Source: Candidatus Poribacteria bacterium (GTDB taxonomy: Bacteria > Poribacteria > WGA-4E > UBA9662). From it: 28,899 nucleotides of DNA. Position 1 is the first letter of the stretch, and every line of letters starts with the position of its first letter. The notes under the pieces are model-generated. The model saw only the letters and a program-made list of their open reading frames with translations. It ran no database searches and was not told where the DNA came from. Below are positions 7,711 through 14,750 of the stretch, in pieces. Made by a program: the position numbers and the translations under genes. Location of the stretch: assembly GCA_002729015.1 (NCBI GenBank), contig PBVO01000050.1, positions 68,364-97,262 on the forward strand, in the 5' to 3' direction.

Positions 7711-8871
7711 CTAAGACATTATTGGTATTTTTGCCACATAAAGTTGAGGGTATCCAGAAGTATCCGACGTATATACTACCATAGTCTCATCTGGGCTGAA
7801 CGATGGGTGTGGGTGTGTCCACTGAGGACCATAAACTGTATCCACTTCCATTTCCATCCAACTTAAGGCTACCGATCGATCCTTTGTTTGTTTAGCCTTA
7901 GCCCAATCCTCTGCCACCGCATATCGATCTTTTTTCCACTGACTGCCCTGTGATGAGCTTTTTGGTTGGCAGATGGCAGAGTGATGGCCGGATGAAACAT
8001 CAACTAGCCTTAGCCCAATATCAGGGTGAATCGTGTCACACAACACTTTAGTTCCAGACCTGTTACTACAAATGTGCCAAGCGTTGAAGTCGGCGATGGT
8101 TTGCATTTCTAAAGTTTCCAGTGAAATTCGTCGTAACGCATAAGGCCAATGACTAACAATTAACTCCTGTCGTTGACCTAGAAATGTTTCGTGAACTAAA
8201 AATTCATTATTGTCGTGCTCGTACAAAAGACGGTTATGGCTACCATCCCGATTAATGACCCACATTCTTGGAGCTGGATCTCCTGAGTAGGCGATTAAGT
8301 CCGGAGAGCTAGGGTGAAATTGAGGATGAATTATTGTCTGTTTTGCTGCAGTAAAGATCACCTGTCCACCAGAACCATCAGTACTTGTAACGGTAATATG
8401 CGATTTCCCATCCTGCTTCAAGGCAGTAACCAGCCACTTCCCATCACAACTTAAACTACATTCACCCAAGCTTCCACCATGAAATTGCGCTAATACCGCC
8501 TCTTCTAGAGTTTCGATCATGATGGACTTGATTTTATCACCTGCAGTATAAAAAAGAACAGAACCATCATGTGAAATGATACCTGAATAGCCGTGTATAT
8601 CATCTTCACATGTTAATTGTCGAATTTCACCATCTGGAAAACCAACTAGATAAAAGTTTGATTGTCCGGACCGGTAAGAAGTGAACACCAGATTTTTCTG
8701 ATTCGGGGTGAAAGTAGACGTCAAAAAGTAAAGATTATGATTAATCGAATTGTCTGATGTTATTTGCCAGAGTTTTTGGCCACTTTTCTCATCCTTAATC
8801 AACTTCATTTCTGAAGGGTGGATTGATCCTTTTCCAAATTTTCTATGAAGATGGGAATTAGTCTGATGCAT
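7711..8871 (-). CDS. ogl: Oligogalacturonate-lyase-like beta-propeller protein
   Basis: The 386-residue protein closely matches the length and layout of oligogalacturonate lyase (PF14583 type; EC 4.2.2.6 in characterised members), a seven-bladed propeller that cleaves short, often unsaturated, oligogalacturonides. Visible features are TolB-like blades (FTPNQKNLVFTSYRSGQSNFY at 54-74, ISHDGSVLFYT, FSPDETMVVYTSD near the end), HPQFHPSSPDLIAYSGD (182-198), the FLVHETFLG segment with His227, WHICSNRSGTKVLCDTIHPD (265-284), and QWTHPHPSFSP (350-360). His282 with Gln350, His353 and His355 correspond to the Mn-binding His/Gln set of the family as I recall it. There is no signal peptide, so it is probably cytoplasmic. 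An AAGGAT site precedes the ATG. Its own strong promoter lies at 8928-8956. Activity on a different oligouronide such as alginate or ulvan fragments is possible. Confidence 0.8.
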   Translation of the reverse strand: MHQTNSHLHRKFGKGSIHPSEMKLIKDEKSGQKLWQITSDNSINHNLYFLTSTFTPNQKNLVFTSYRSGQSNFYLVGFPDGEIRQLTCEDDIHGYSGIISHDGSVLFYTAGDKIKSIMIETLEEAVLAQFHGGSLGECSLSCDGKWLVTALKQDGKSHITVTSTDGSGGQVIFTAAKQTIIHPQFHPSSPDLIAYSGDPAPRMWVINRDGSHNRLLYEHDNNEFLVHETFLGQRQELIVSHWPYALRRISLETLEMQTIADFNAWHICSNRSGTKVLCDTIHPDIGLRLVDVSSGHHSAICQPKSSSQGSQWKKDRYAVAEDWAKAKQTKDRSVALSWMEMEVDTVYGPQWTHPHPSFSPDETMVVYTSDTSGYPQLYVAKIPIMS

Positions 8872-8927
8872 TTTATCCTTACATATATCTGGTAAATGGT
8901 AAATTTAGACTGAAATCTAACAAGTTG

Positions 8928-8956
8928 ATTATAAGATGGAAAAATTGAAAGTACAA
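8928..8956 (-). promoter_or_regulatory. Strong sigma70-type promoter for the oligogalacturonate-lyase-like gene
   Basis: On the minus strand, TTGTAC (8956-8951) and a perfect TATAAT (8933-8928) are separated by 17 bases. The predicted start near 8921 gives a leader of about 50 bases. The tandem octamer TGGTAAAT (8890-8897 and 8897-8904) lies in the leader, and an inverted copy (8962-8969) lies just upstream of the -35. This looks like operator architecture. Confidence 0.7.
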
Positions 8957-8974
8957 CTTTTATTTACCACTTTG

Positions 8975-9014
8975 ATCGCATGGTTTGGCCTTTTTAATCG
9001 CATGGTTTGGCCTT
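8975..9014 (+). repeat. Tandem 18-bp direct repeat, 22-bp period, upstream of the Gfo/Idh-like gene
   Basis: The 18-mer ATCGCATGGTTTGGCCTT occurs at 8975-8992 and again, identically, at 8997-9014. The 22-bp period is about two helical turns, so both copies face the same side of the DNA. The second copy ends two bases into the predicted -35 hexamer at 9013-9018. This suggests a regulator-binding site pair, or a recent tandem duplication. Confidence 0.85.
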
Positions 9015-9041
9015 GCACCAAGTTTGGGCTTGTGCTAAAAT
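9013..9041 (+). promoter_or_regulatory. Sigma70-type promoter for the Gfo/Idh-like gene
   Basis: TTGCAC (9013-9018) and TAAAAT (9036-9041) are 17 bases apart. The predicted start near 9048 would leave only about 14 bases before the ATG, just enough for the AGGAGGAG ribosome site at 9049-9056. The spacer holds an imperfect dyad, GCACCAAG against CTTGTGC, that could be an operator. Confidence 0.6.
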
Positions 9042-9061
9042 CCCAGTCAGGAGGAGAGTAG

Positions 9062-10129
9062 ATGGACCAACTCAAGGTTGCGATAATGGGAGCCGGGAAG
9101 CGTGCTCAAGAATATATGCGAGTCTTGAAGACTATGTCAGACCAGTTCAAGCTAGTGGCGGTTTGTTCTGACAATCTAACTCTTCCCGACGACTTGGCTG
9201 ATTTTAGTGGTATCTCCACTTACTCGAATGGAGATGCCCTTTTCGAGAATCATGAAATTGATTTTGGTGTTGTGGCTAGTGATCCTATGAAAGTCCACGA
9301 CGACGCGGTTAAGGTTTTAGAACACGATGTTCATCTTCTAGCAGACACGCCAATTGGTGTTGACTTGCATTCGATTGACCGTTTGGGACGACTGGCCCAA
9401 TTACATCGTGTAATGGTTGAGGTTTCTGAACCTTATTTTCGGCGGCCACACGAGCGAATTAAACAAAAATTAGTCCAGTCAGGTCTGATTGGTGATGTTA
9501 ACTTTGCTTACGCTCGTTTTATTGGGCATGGCTATCATGCTGTGAACGTTCTGCGTAGCTACGTTGGTTTTGATGTGCCACCGGTTCGAGTTTGGGGGTT
9601 TCAGCGTGATTATGGTGTTGAACCACACAGCCTTCCATCTGGCGCTGAGATTCAATCGGAGCAATGGCAACACGGAATTATCGAATTTCGGGGTGGAACT
9701 CGTGCCATATACGATTTCACATCTGCCGCGTACCAATCGCCTATCCGTTGGAGACGGGCTAAAGCAAATACGGAGATTTATGGAAAAAAAGGAATGTGCG
9801 TGGGTTTGGATATAGCTGTTGGTAATGGCTCTGGAGATACACAGGAAGTCAGTGTGAAACGGCGCACCATAAAAGTTGATGAGATCGATGTGGTCGATGC
9901 CTACGTGGTTGATAGTACACCTGAGATTGTATGGGAGAATCCATATCGTAGCTATCCACTGACCGATGGCCAAATTTCTTTGGCTGCTGCTCTAACCAGT
10001 ATCCAAAAAGCAATTCAGACAGGTTCAGCTCCTGAATATGGGCTTTTTAACGCCAGAACAGACAGAGAAGTAGACATAGCAATGGCGAATTCTTCTGACC
10101 GACAGGGTGACAGTATCGAAATCCTTTAG
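9062..10129 (+). CDS. Gfo/Idh/MocA-family protein lacking the EKP lysine
   Basis: The 355-residue protein starts with a Rossmann fold (LKVAIMGAGKRAQEY, residues 4-18) and continues with the beta-sheet half typical of Gfo/Idh/MocA sugar oxidoreductases, including GLIGDVNFAYARF and GYHAVNVLRSYVG. The catalytic-lysine motif EKP, expected after about 110 residues, reads ADTP here, so the general acid-base lysine is missing. Possible roles are a dehydrogenase of altered mechanism, a dehydratase-like enzyme, or a sugar/NAD sensor. ATG 9062 has a strong AGGAGGAG site. The promoter and the duplicated 18-bp element lie immediately upstream. It is divergent from the oligogalacturonate-lyase-like gene, which suggests joint control in sugar use. 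The FGE-like gene follows after 62 bases. Confidence 0.75.
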   Translation: MDQLKVAIMGAGKRAQEYMRVLKTMSDQFKLVAVCSDNLTLPDDLADFSGISTYSNGDALFENHEIDFGVVASDPMKVHDDAVKVLEHDVHLLADTPIGVDLHSIDRLGRLAQLHRVMVEVSEPYFRRPHERIKQKLVQSGLIGDVNFAYARFIGHGYHAVNVLRSYVGFDVPPVRVWGFQRDYGVEPHSLPSGAEIQSEQWQHGIIEFRGGTRAIYDFTSAAYQSPIRWRRAKANTEIYGKKGMCVGLDIAVGNGSGDTQEVSVKRRTIKVDEIDVVDAYVVDSTPEIVWENPYRSYPLTDGQISLAAALTSIQKAIQTGSAPEYGLFNARTDREVDIAMANSSDRQGDSIEIL

Positions 10130-10191
10130 TCTAACTAGTTATTCTGAAAAATTGAGGAACCGAATACCGGTACACTTCTGCTAGGATAGTT

Positions 10192-10911
10192 TTGTCTTCT
10201 GCTGGTGAATTTATATTTATACCTGCCGGCCCTTTTCTGATGGGTACCGTGGTCGGTACCCATCAGAGTAAGACTGACGAAGAAGAGCCGCAGCGACAAA
10301 TAATGTTGGACGACTTCTATATCGGACGCTATCCGGTTACCGCTGCTCAATATCAAAGTTTTGTTTCTAAGACCGGACGCTCCACCCCACGTTACCAAAG
10401 TGATGTTAGGTTCAATTCCTCATTGATGCCAATTGTCGGTGTTACTTGGTACGACGCTGTAGCTTTTTGTGATTGGCTGAGCACGGAAAACAATCAAAAT
10501 TTTCGACTACCGACTGAGGCTGAATGGGAGAAGTCTGCTCGTGGAGTAGATGGACGTCAGTATATTTGGGGTGATCAGTGGAAACCAAATCAGGCTAATT
10601 TCGCGGAATCTAGTTTCAAGCAACTAGTTCAAGTTGGATTTTACGAAAAAAATGTCAGTCCTTATGGGTGCCAGGATATGGTAGGAAATTGTTATCAATG
10701 GTGTAGCGATTGGTTTCATTCAGAAACTTATAAATATTCCCCAAATATAAATCCCAAAGGGGCCAAGGACGGACGGCGGAAAGTTATTAGGGGAGGATCT
10801 TGGAATACAAAGGGGAAATTTAGTGGCCGCTGTGCTAATCGCGCAGCTCACCCACCCGATCAGGCTCCCAACTGGATAGGATTTCGCTTAGCGATAGATG
10901 AGTTCTGTTGA
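10192..10911 (+). CDS. FGE/SUMF1-like (formylglycine-generating-enzyme-like) protein
   Basis: The 239-residue protein has the FGE-sulfatase fold: FIFIPAGPFLMGT near the start, EEPQRQIMLDDFYIGRYPVTAAQYQSFV, WYDAVAFCDWL, FRLPTEAEWEKSARG, QDMVGNCYQWCSDWF, and RGGSWNTKGKFSGRCANRAAHP with a final GFRLA. True FGE oxidises a sulfatase cysteine to formylglycine using copper bound by two cysteines in this last segment. Only one (the RCANR Cys) is present here, so FGE activity is doubtful and a role like EgtB, PvdO or another family branch is possible. The start is TTG 10192, with AGGA at 10183-10186; a stop at 10153 and the lack of an ATG leave no better choice. No sulfatase gene is in the window. A 13-bp perfect inverted repeat lies 15 codons into the gene. 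Confidence 0.8.
   Translation: MSSAGEFIFIPAGPFLMGTVVGTHQSKTDEEEPQRQIMLDDFYIGRYPVTAAQYQSFVSKTGRSTPRYQSDVRFNSSLMPIVGVTWYDAVAFCDWLSTENNQNFRLPTEAEWEKSARGVDGRQYIWGDQWKPNQANFAESSFKQLVQVGFYEKNVSPYGCQDMVGNCYQWCSDWFHSETYKYSPNINPKGAKDGRRKVIRGGSWNTKGKFSGRCANRAAHPPDQAPNWIGFRLAIDEFC
10237..10266. repeat. 13-bp perfect inverted repeat inside the FGE-like gene
   Basis: CTGATGGGTACCG (10237-10249) and CGGTACCCATCAG (10254-10266) are exact reverse complements around the 4-base spacer TGGT. It encodes the LMGTVVGTHQ stretch and would make a very stable mRNA hairpin 45 bases after the TTG start. No T run follows, so it is not a simple terminator. Confidence 0.95.
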
Positions 10912-10938
10912 TAGATGATGATCGATTCTCTGCTTCAT

Positions 10939-12222
10939 TTATTCCGTCAGAAAGGAACGAACGACATCTCGGTCATCAAACGGTATTGTGTTGGCCCCAA
11001 TTTCTATAAAGGCTTCACACCCACGTCCTGCAATAACGACTAAATCTTGATCAGTTGCCATGTCCAGAGCTATTTCTATAGCCAGTCGTCGATCAGGTGT
11101 TACCTGATACGATCGATTAAGCTCTAAATCCATCTGCATGTCAGCCAAAATGTGCTCAGCTCTTTCCGATCTTGGGCTTCCACTGGTTAATATAGCATGA
11201 TCAGACAAAGACGTCGCAATTTGGCCCATTAAAGGTCGTTTACTTCGGTCTCGGTCTCCATTGCAACTGGCTACACAGATTAGTCGATTTTGAGCAAATT
11301 GTCTAGCTGTTTTGAGTAAACACTCCAGAGCCTTAGGTGAATGGGCAAAATCAACTATTACAGGCTTGACTTCATTCCCAACAGATTCAAATCGTCCTGC
11401 TACCACGGTCTGTTTTAGACCTTTTTGTATCATATTATTACTCAGACCCAAAAATTGGGCTGCTCCCAAGGCTGCTAGAGCATTTGAAACATTATGTTGC
11501 CCCGGAAGTTGTATTTCTACAGCAAAACTTTGGTCTGGTGTAACAGCTTCAAAAGAAGTACCATTAAGTGTTGATTTTATTCCTATTGCCCTCAAGTCTG
11601 CTAATGAACTCAAGCCAAAAGTTCGAACTTGTCGATTTAACCTCCGACGTGCATGGCATAAAATAGTATCGGCTCGCGCATCATCGGTGTTGACTAGAAT
11701 CAAACCATCATCTCGTACCAAATGGAATAGTCGAATTTTCGCTAACAGGTAGTCTTCCATATTTTCATGATAGTCTAGGTGGTCTTGGCTTAAATTCGTG
11801 AAAACCGCCACCAAAAAAGTCAAGTCGCGCAACCGATCTTGTGCTAATCCGTGAGATGATGCCTCCATGACTAGATGTGAGGCATTTTCACTAACCATAT
11901 AGGACAATAAATGGTGGATGGTAACTGAATTAGGTGTGGTCAGTGCACTTGGTAAACATAGATCCCCAATGTAATGGTTATGAGTACCAAGTTGGCCAAC
12001 TGTGTGTCCAGAATTTTTAAGAATTTGCGACAAAAAATGTGCGACTGTTGTTTTCCCATTTGTGCCAGTGATTCCAACTGTTTTTAGCCATCTTTGTGGA
12101 TGCCAAAACCAATACCTATTGCGTTGGCACAAACGAAAAAAATCAATCCATGAGAAATTGGGTTGACGTAAACAATACTTAATTTGCTTGTAGACGCGAC
12201 TACAATGCTTCCATATTCCCAT
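10939..12222 (-). CDS. MurE-like Mur ligase lacking most of the N-terminal domain
   Basis: The 427-residue protein matches the central ATPase and C-terminal domains of MurE, which adds the third amino acid to UDP-MurNAc-L-Ala-D-Glu. Motifs: GTNGKTT (53-59), TTPNS, VMEASSHGLAQ (118-128), NLSQDHLDYH (143-152), the carbamylated-Lys context YLLAKIRLF (Lys162), GRFE (276-279), DFAHSPKALE (291-300), CNGDRDRSKRPLMG (320-333) and PFDDRD near the end. About 47 residues precede the P-loop region, whereas MurE has about 100, so the UDP-sugar-binding domain is mostly missing. The amino-acid-selecting DNPR motif reads GSPR (348-351), and the usual GKGHE reads GRGCE. It may be a MurE paralogue with another substrate. 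The ATG lies 6 bases after the preceding gene's stop in a minus-strand operon. Confidence 0.75.
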   Translation of the reverse strand: MGIWKHCSRVYKQIKYCLRQPNFSWIDFFRLCQRNRYWFWHPQRWLKTVGITGTNGKTTVAHFLSQILKNSGHTVGQLGTHNHYIGDLCLPSALTTPNSVTIHHLLSYMVSENASHLVMEASSHGLAQDRLRDLTFLVAVFTNLSQDHLDYHENMEDYLLAKIRLFHLVRDDGLILVNTDDARADTILCHARRRLNRQVRTFGLSSLADLRAIGIKSTLNGTSFEAVTPDQSFAVEIQLPGQHNVSNALAALGAAQFLGLSNNMIQKGLKQTVVAGRFESVGNEVKPVIVDFAHSPKALECLLKTARQFAQNRLICVASCNGDRDRSKRPLMGQIATSLSDHAILTSGSPRSERAEHILADMQMDLELNRSYQVTPDRRLAIEIALDMATDQDLVVIAGRGCEAFIEIGANTIPFDDRDVVRSFLTE

Positions 12223-12228
12223 CGTCTC

Positions 12229-13362
12229 TCAAGTCAAGTTAATTTTTTGACCACTGGCTGCCGAATGGTAAGCAGCCGTAATCACCTCAACCGATTGAGC
12301 AGCTAGCTCAACAGTCATCTCGATCGGTGTTCCAATATCAATTGCGTCAATAAAGGAGCGAAATTCTTCTTCAATCCAATTCTGGCCAGAAATTGGTTTC
12401 CACTTATTTTTCGGCATGATACCATTAGTTGTGCTGCTCCACATTCCCATCGGATCCAGAGGATGAGGCACCGGAGGTTGAAAAGATGGTTCAGCAGCAT
12501 GGACTTCTAATCTTGGTTGGTTAGCATCGAAATCAACAATTCCTGTATTTCCCACCAATTTGATTTTTTGGATACCACCGAGTGGGTGACTAGTCCACCC
12601 AAAACGACCACTACTAATCGTAGCTGTTGTACCATCAGCTAATTCCATAATGATTGAACCAAAATCTTCAACATCATGAGCCAGATGTTCTTTAAAAAAG
12701 TAGTTGCCGGTTATAGCAACCAGACTTTTGACTGGTTGATTTGTAATCCAATTAATTACTGACACTGCATAAACACCAATATCGAATAGTTCTGGCTTGG
12801 CTTCGGCAAATGTATAACGGGGACGCTTCCCACTGTCAATCCTTCTTTGTTGTTTCACCGACCCTATGTGTCCTTTGGCAAAAGTTATGTCACAGTGGAT
12901 TGCTCGAAGTCGGCCAATCTTTCCCTCTTCCAAGGTAGTCTTAGCATCTTTCGCCCAATTACAATGTACATTACTAAACATCTGAGCTTTGACACCTGAT
13001 TTATGTACGGCGGAGACAATCTTGCCTGCTGATGATGAGTTTAAAGCTAAAGGTTTATCCAAATATAGATGCTTTCCTGCCTTAGCACAGAGGACAGAAA
13101 CTTCTGCTCTTCGCTCGACTTCTGGACATAAGGAAACAATATCAACATCTGTTCTCTCTAGCGCAATTTCCAAATTTTGGTAAGGCAAATCGAGTTCATC
13201 AGCTAATGCTTGATTCAACTTGATACGTTCAACTGGAGCATTTTCTTGATCTGCTACTGCAATCAGTCTACATCGCGGATCAGATTGAAATTGACGTGCA
13301 TAGTTTTCTTGGTGCGAGCGCATCCCGCCAACGAGTAATACACCATAGACCTTACTAGACAT
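12229..13362 (-). CDS. Gfo/Idh/MocA-family sugar oxidoreductase
   Basis: The 377-residue protein has an N-terminal Rossmann fold (VYGVLLVGGMRSHQENYARQF, then LIAVADQE), the catalytic motif LDKPLAL with its lysine intact, and a C-terminal half with DIGVYAVSVINWIT, FGSIIMELADGTTATISSGRFGW and a closing FRSFIDAIDIGTPIEMTVELAAQSVEVITAAYHSAASG. Family members use NAD(P) to oxidise or reduce sugars, inositols or related compounds; the substrate here cannot be told. I chose ATG 13362 because GGAG lies 7 bases upstream. An ATG at 13368 is only one base from that GGAG, and one at 13410 is far upstream of the fold. The start overlaps the end of the upstream small gene by 8 bases, so translation is probably coupled. 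The MurE-like gene follows after 6 bases. Confidence 0.85.
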   Translation of the reverse strand: MSSKVYGVLLVGGMRSHQENYARQFQSDPRCRLIAVADQENAPVERIKLNQALADELDLPYQNLEIALERTDVDIVSLCPEVERRAEVSVLCAKAGKHLYLDKPLALNSSSAGKIVSAVHKSGVKAQMFSNVHCNWAKDAKTTLEEGKIGRLRAIHCDITFAKGHIGSVKQQRRIDSGKRPRYTFAEAKPELFDIGVYAVSVINWITNQPVKSLVAITGNYFFKEHLAHDVEDFGSIIMELADGTTATISSGRFGWTSHPLGGIQKIKLVGNTGIVDFDANQPRLEVHAAEPSFQPPVPHPLDPMGMWSSTTNGIMPKNKWKPISGQNWIEEEFRSFIDAIDIGTPIEMTVELAAQSVEVITAAYHSAASGQKINLT

Positions 13363-13705
13363 ATTCATGCTCCAATGTGCCTTGGTGGTATATAGTCCCC
13401 CGACTACCAATCATGTGCAGATCAATGATTGGTTTTTGAACGGCGTCAGTCAAATAATTGGCAGATAGAAGTGCTGATTCACCATCAGCAAATTGCAGTA
13501 AGACTGTGGTCTGACAATCATCCTCTTGAAAGTAGCTACGTTCTATTTCTGAATTCATCCAACTATTGGCCAAATTGATTAGGGTATCGATTGCACCTCG
13601 ATCTGTGAACTGATGATTGACTTGATAAAAACATCTCAAAAAAACAGGGGTTCCGATTCGACCAGCTTTGATTTCGGCCTCGACACTTGCTTTTAGTTGT
13701 TTCAT
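13355..13705 (-). CDS. Stand-alone Gfo/Idh/MocA C-terminal-like domain (116 aa)
   Basis: The product resembles only the C-terminal half of a Gfo/Idh/MocA oxidoreductase: EIKAGRIGTPVFLRCFY, then RGAIDTLINLANSWM, TTVLLQFADGESALLSANYL and MIGSRGTIYHQGTLE. No Rossmann domain is present. The upstream aldolase-like gene ends 30 bases before the ATG, leaving no room for one. The 3' end overlaps the next, full-length Gfo/Idh gene by 8 bases. It could be a partner subunit, a free-standing domain, or the remnant of a deleted gene. The frame is intact and the operon spacing normal, which favours an expressed protein, but the ribosome site is poor. Confidence 0.55.
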   Translation of the reverse strand: MKQLKASVEAEIKAGRIGTPVFLRCFYQVNHQFTDRGAIDTLINLANSWMNSEIERSYFQEDDCQTTVLLQFADGESALLSANYLTDAVQKPIIDLHMIGSRGTIYHQGTLEHEYV

Positions 13706-13735
13706 ATTTTTATTCTAAATGAACGGATGATTAGG

Positions 13736-14524
13736 TTAGGCACTTTCAACTACTTTTCGTAACTCATCGCCATTATTCTTCCACCAACTATATAGAATAT
13801 GCACATCAGTACCGATACAGAAGTGCTTGACACCTAAATCAATATAGTACTTAGCTTGTTCTGGGCTACCAATTTCCGCTCGTGGTGGAACCCCCATAGC
13901 AATGGCTGTTTCAAAAACACGTTTTTCTGCATCTCGGATTGACTTATCTCCACGCTGACCGGCTTTCCCGATACTCATTGAATAGTCAGCCCCACCCCAC
14001 TGAATCATATCCACCCCTTCAATTGATAATACCTCTTCTAAATTATCGACAGTACCTGATTTCTCTATCATGATCACTACGACGACTTCTCTCAGAGCTT
14101 GAACGTAGTCTGTACCACCACCATAACCCATATAGGAGAATCGGCGAGTCGCAACTCCGTAAGTGCCATTATCTTCTGGAGTATCAGCACGCGTAATACG
14201 AACACACTCCTTCACCTCATCAACGGTACGACAATCTGCAAACAATACACTTTGGAATCCTGATCCAATAGCGCGTTGAGCTATAAACCCACGAGGTTCT
14301 TGGTCTACTTTTATCATACTAGATAAGTTATGGAGTTCTGCAGCTCGACATAAGTTGTCCAAATCATGAAGATCAAAAGGACCGTATTCTGCTACAAACT
14401 CGACATAATCGTAAACACCAGTATGCCCGATCACTTCCATCATCGATGGCCAGGTAGCATGGATGTGAGTACCGATACTGGGACGATCTGTTTTGAGTAA
14501 CTGCCTTAGTCTATTGGGTCTCAC
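13736..14524 (-). CDS. HpcH/HpaI aldolase-family protein with altered active site
   Basis: The 262-residue TIM-barrel protein belongs to the HpcH/HpaI aldolase/citrate-lyase family, whose members cleave 4-hydroxy-2-ketoacids such as 2-keto-3-deoxy sugar acids to pyruvate plus an aldehyde. Metal ligands are conserved: Glu154 in MIEKSG and Asp180 in WGGADYSMSIG. The family's catalytic His in the E-H-x-P motif is Tyr47 here (EYGPFD), and the Arg of the next strand appears to be Lys72 (MIKVD). The reaction may differ from the textbook aldolase. The start is GTG 14524, with GGAG 9 bases upstream. It heads a minus-strand operon with two Gfo/Idh-type genes and the MurE-like gene. A role in sugar-acid breakdown would fit KdgK and UxaE elsewhere in the window, but is inference. 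Confidence 0.75.
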   Translation of the reverse strand: MRPNRLRQLLKTDRPSIGTHIHATWPSMMEVIGHTGVYDYVEFVAEYGPFDLHDLDNLCRAAELHNLSSMIKVDQEPRGFIAQRAIGSGFQSVLFADCRTVDEVKECVRITRADTPEDNGTYGVATRRFSYMGYGGGTDYVQALREVVVVIMIEKSGTVDNLEEVLSIEGVDMIQWGGADYSMSIGKAGQRGDKSIRDAEKRVFETAIAMGVPPRAEIGSPEQAKYYIDLGVKHFCIGTDVHILYSWWKNNGDELRKVVESA

Positions 14525-14689
14525 GTGTAATTTCTCCTAGAGTACTAAATTATCAAAATTCTACATACGGTTGACTTACAGAAAAATAAGAAACGACTCA
14601 TTCTATAAGAAGAAGTATCAACATGTAAAGGCAAAGAAACAAGCAGTCATTATTCAAAGCACTCTCACTTCATTATTCATTTATCTTCG

Positions 14690-14718
14690 TTTCAACTATT
14701 GCCCACGAAATTGATTAT
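14690..14718 (+). promoter_or_regulatory. Candidate promoter for selB
   Basis: TTTCAA (14690-14695) and GATTAT (14713-14718) are 17 bases apart in the 226-base divergent gap between the HpaI-like gene and selB. Both boxes match the consensus only at 4/6. I see no hairpin or repeat in the rest of this gap. Confidence 0.3.
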
Positions 14719-14750
14719 ATGGTAGCCTAAAGAACGTTGGATGGATTAGG

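Noticed and set aside
9479..9973. Long minus-strand open frame (164 codons) within the Gfo/Idh-like gene
   Set aside because: It is a shadow of the well-supported plus-strand gene and its translation has no recognisable motif.
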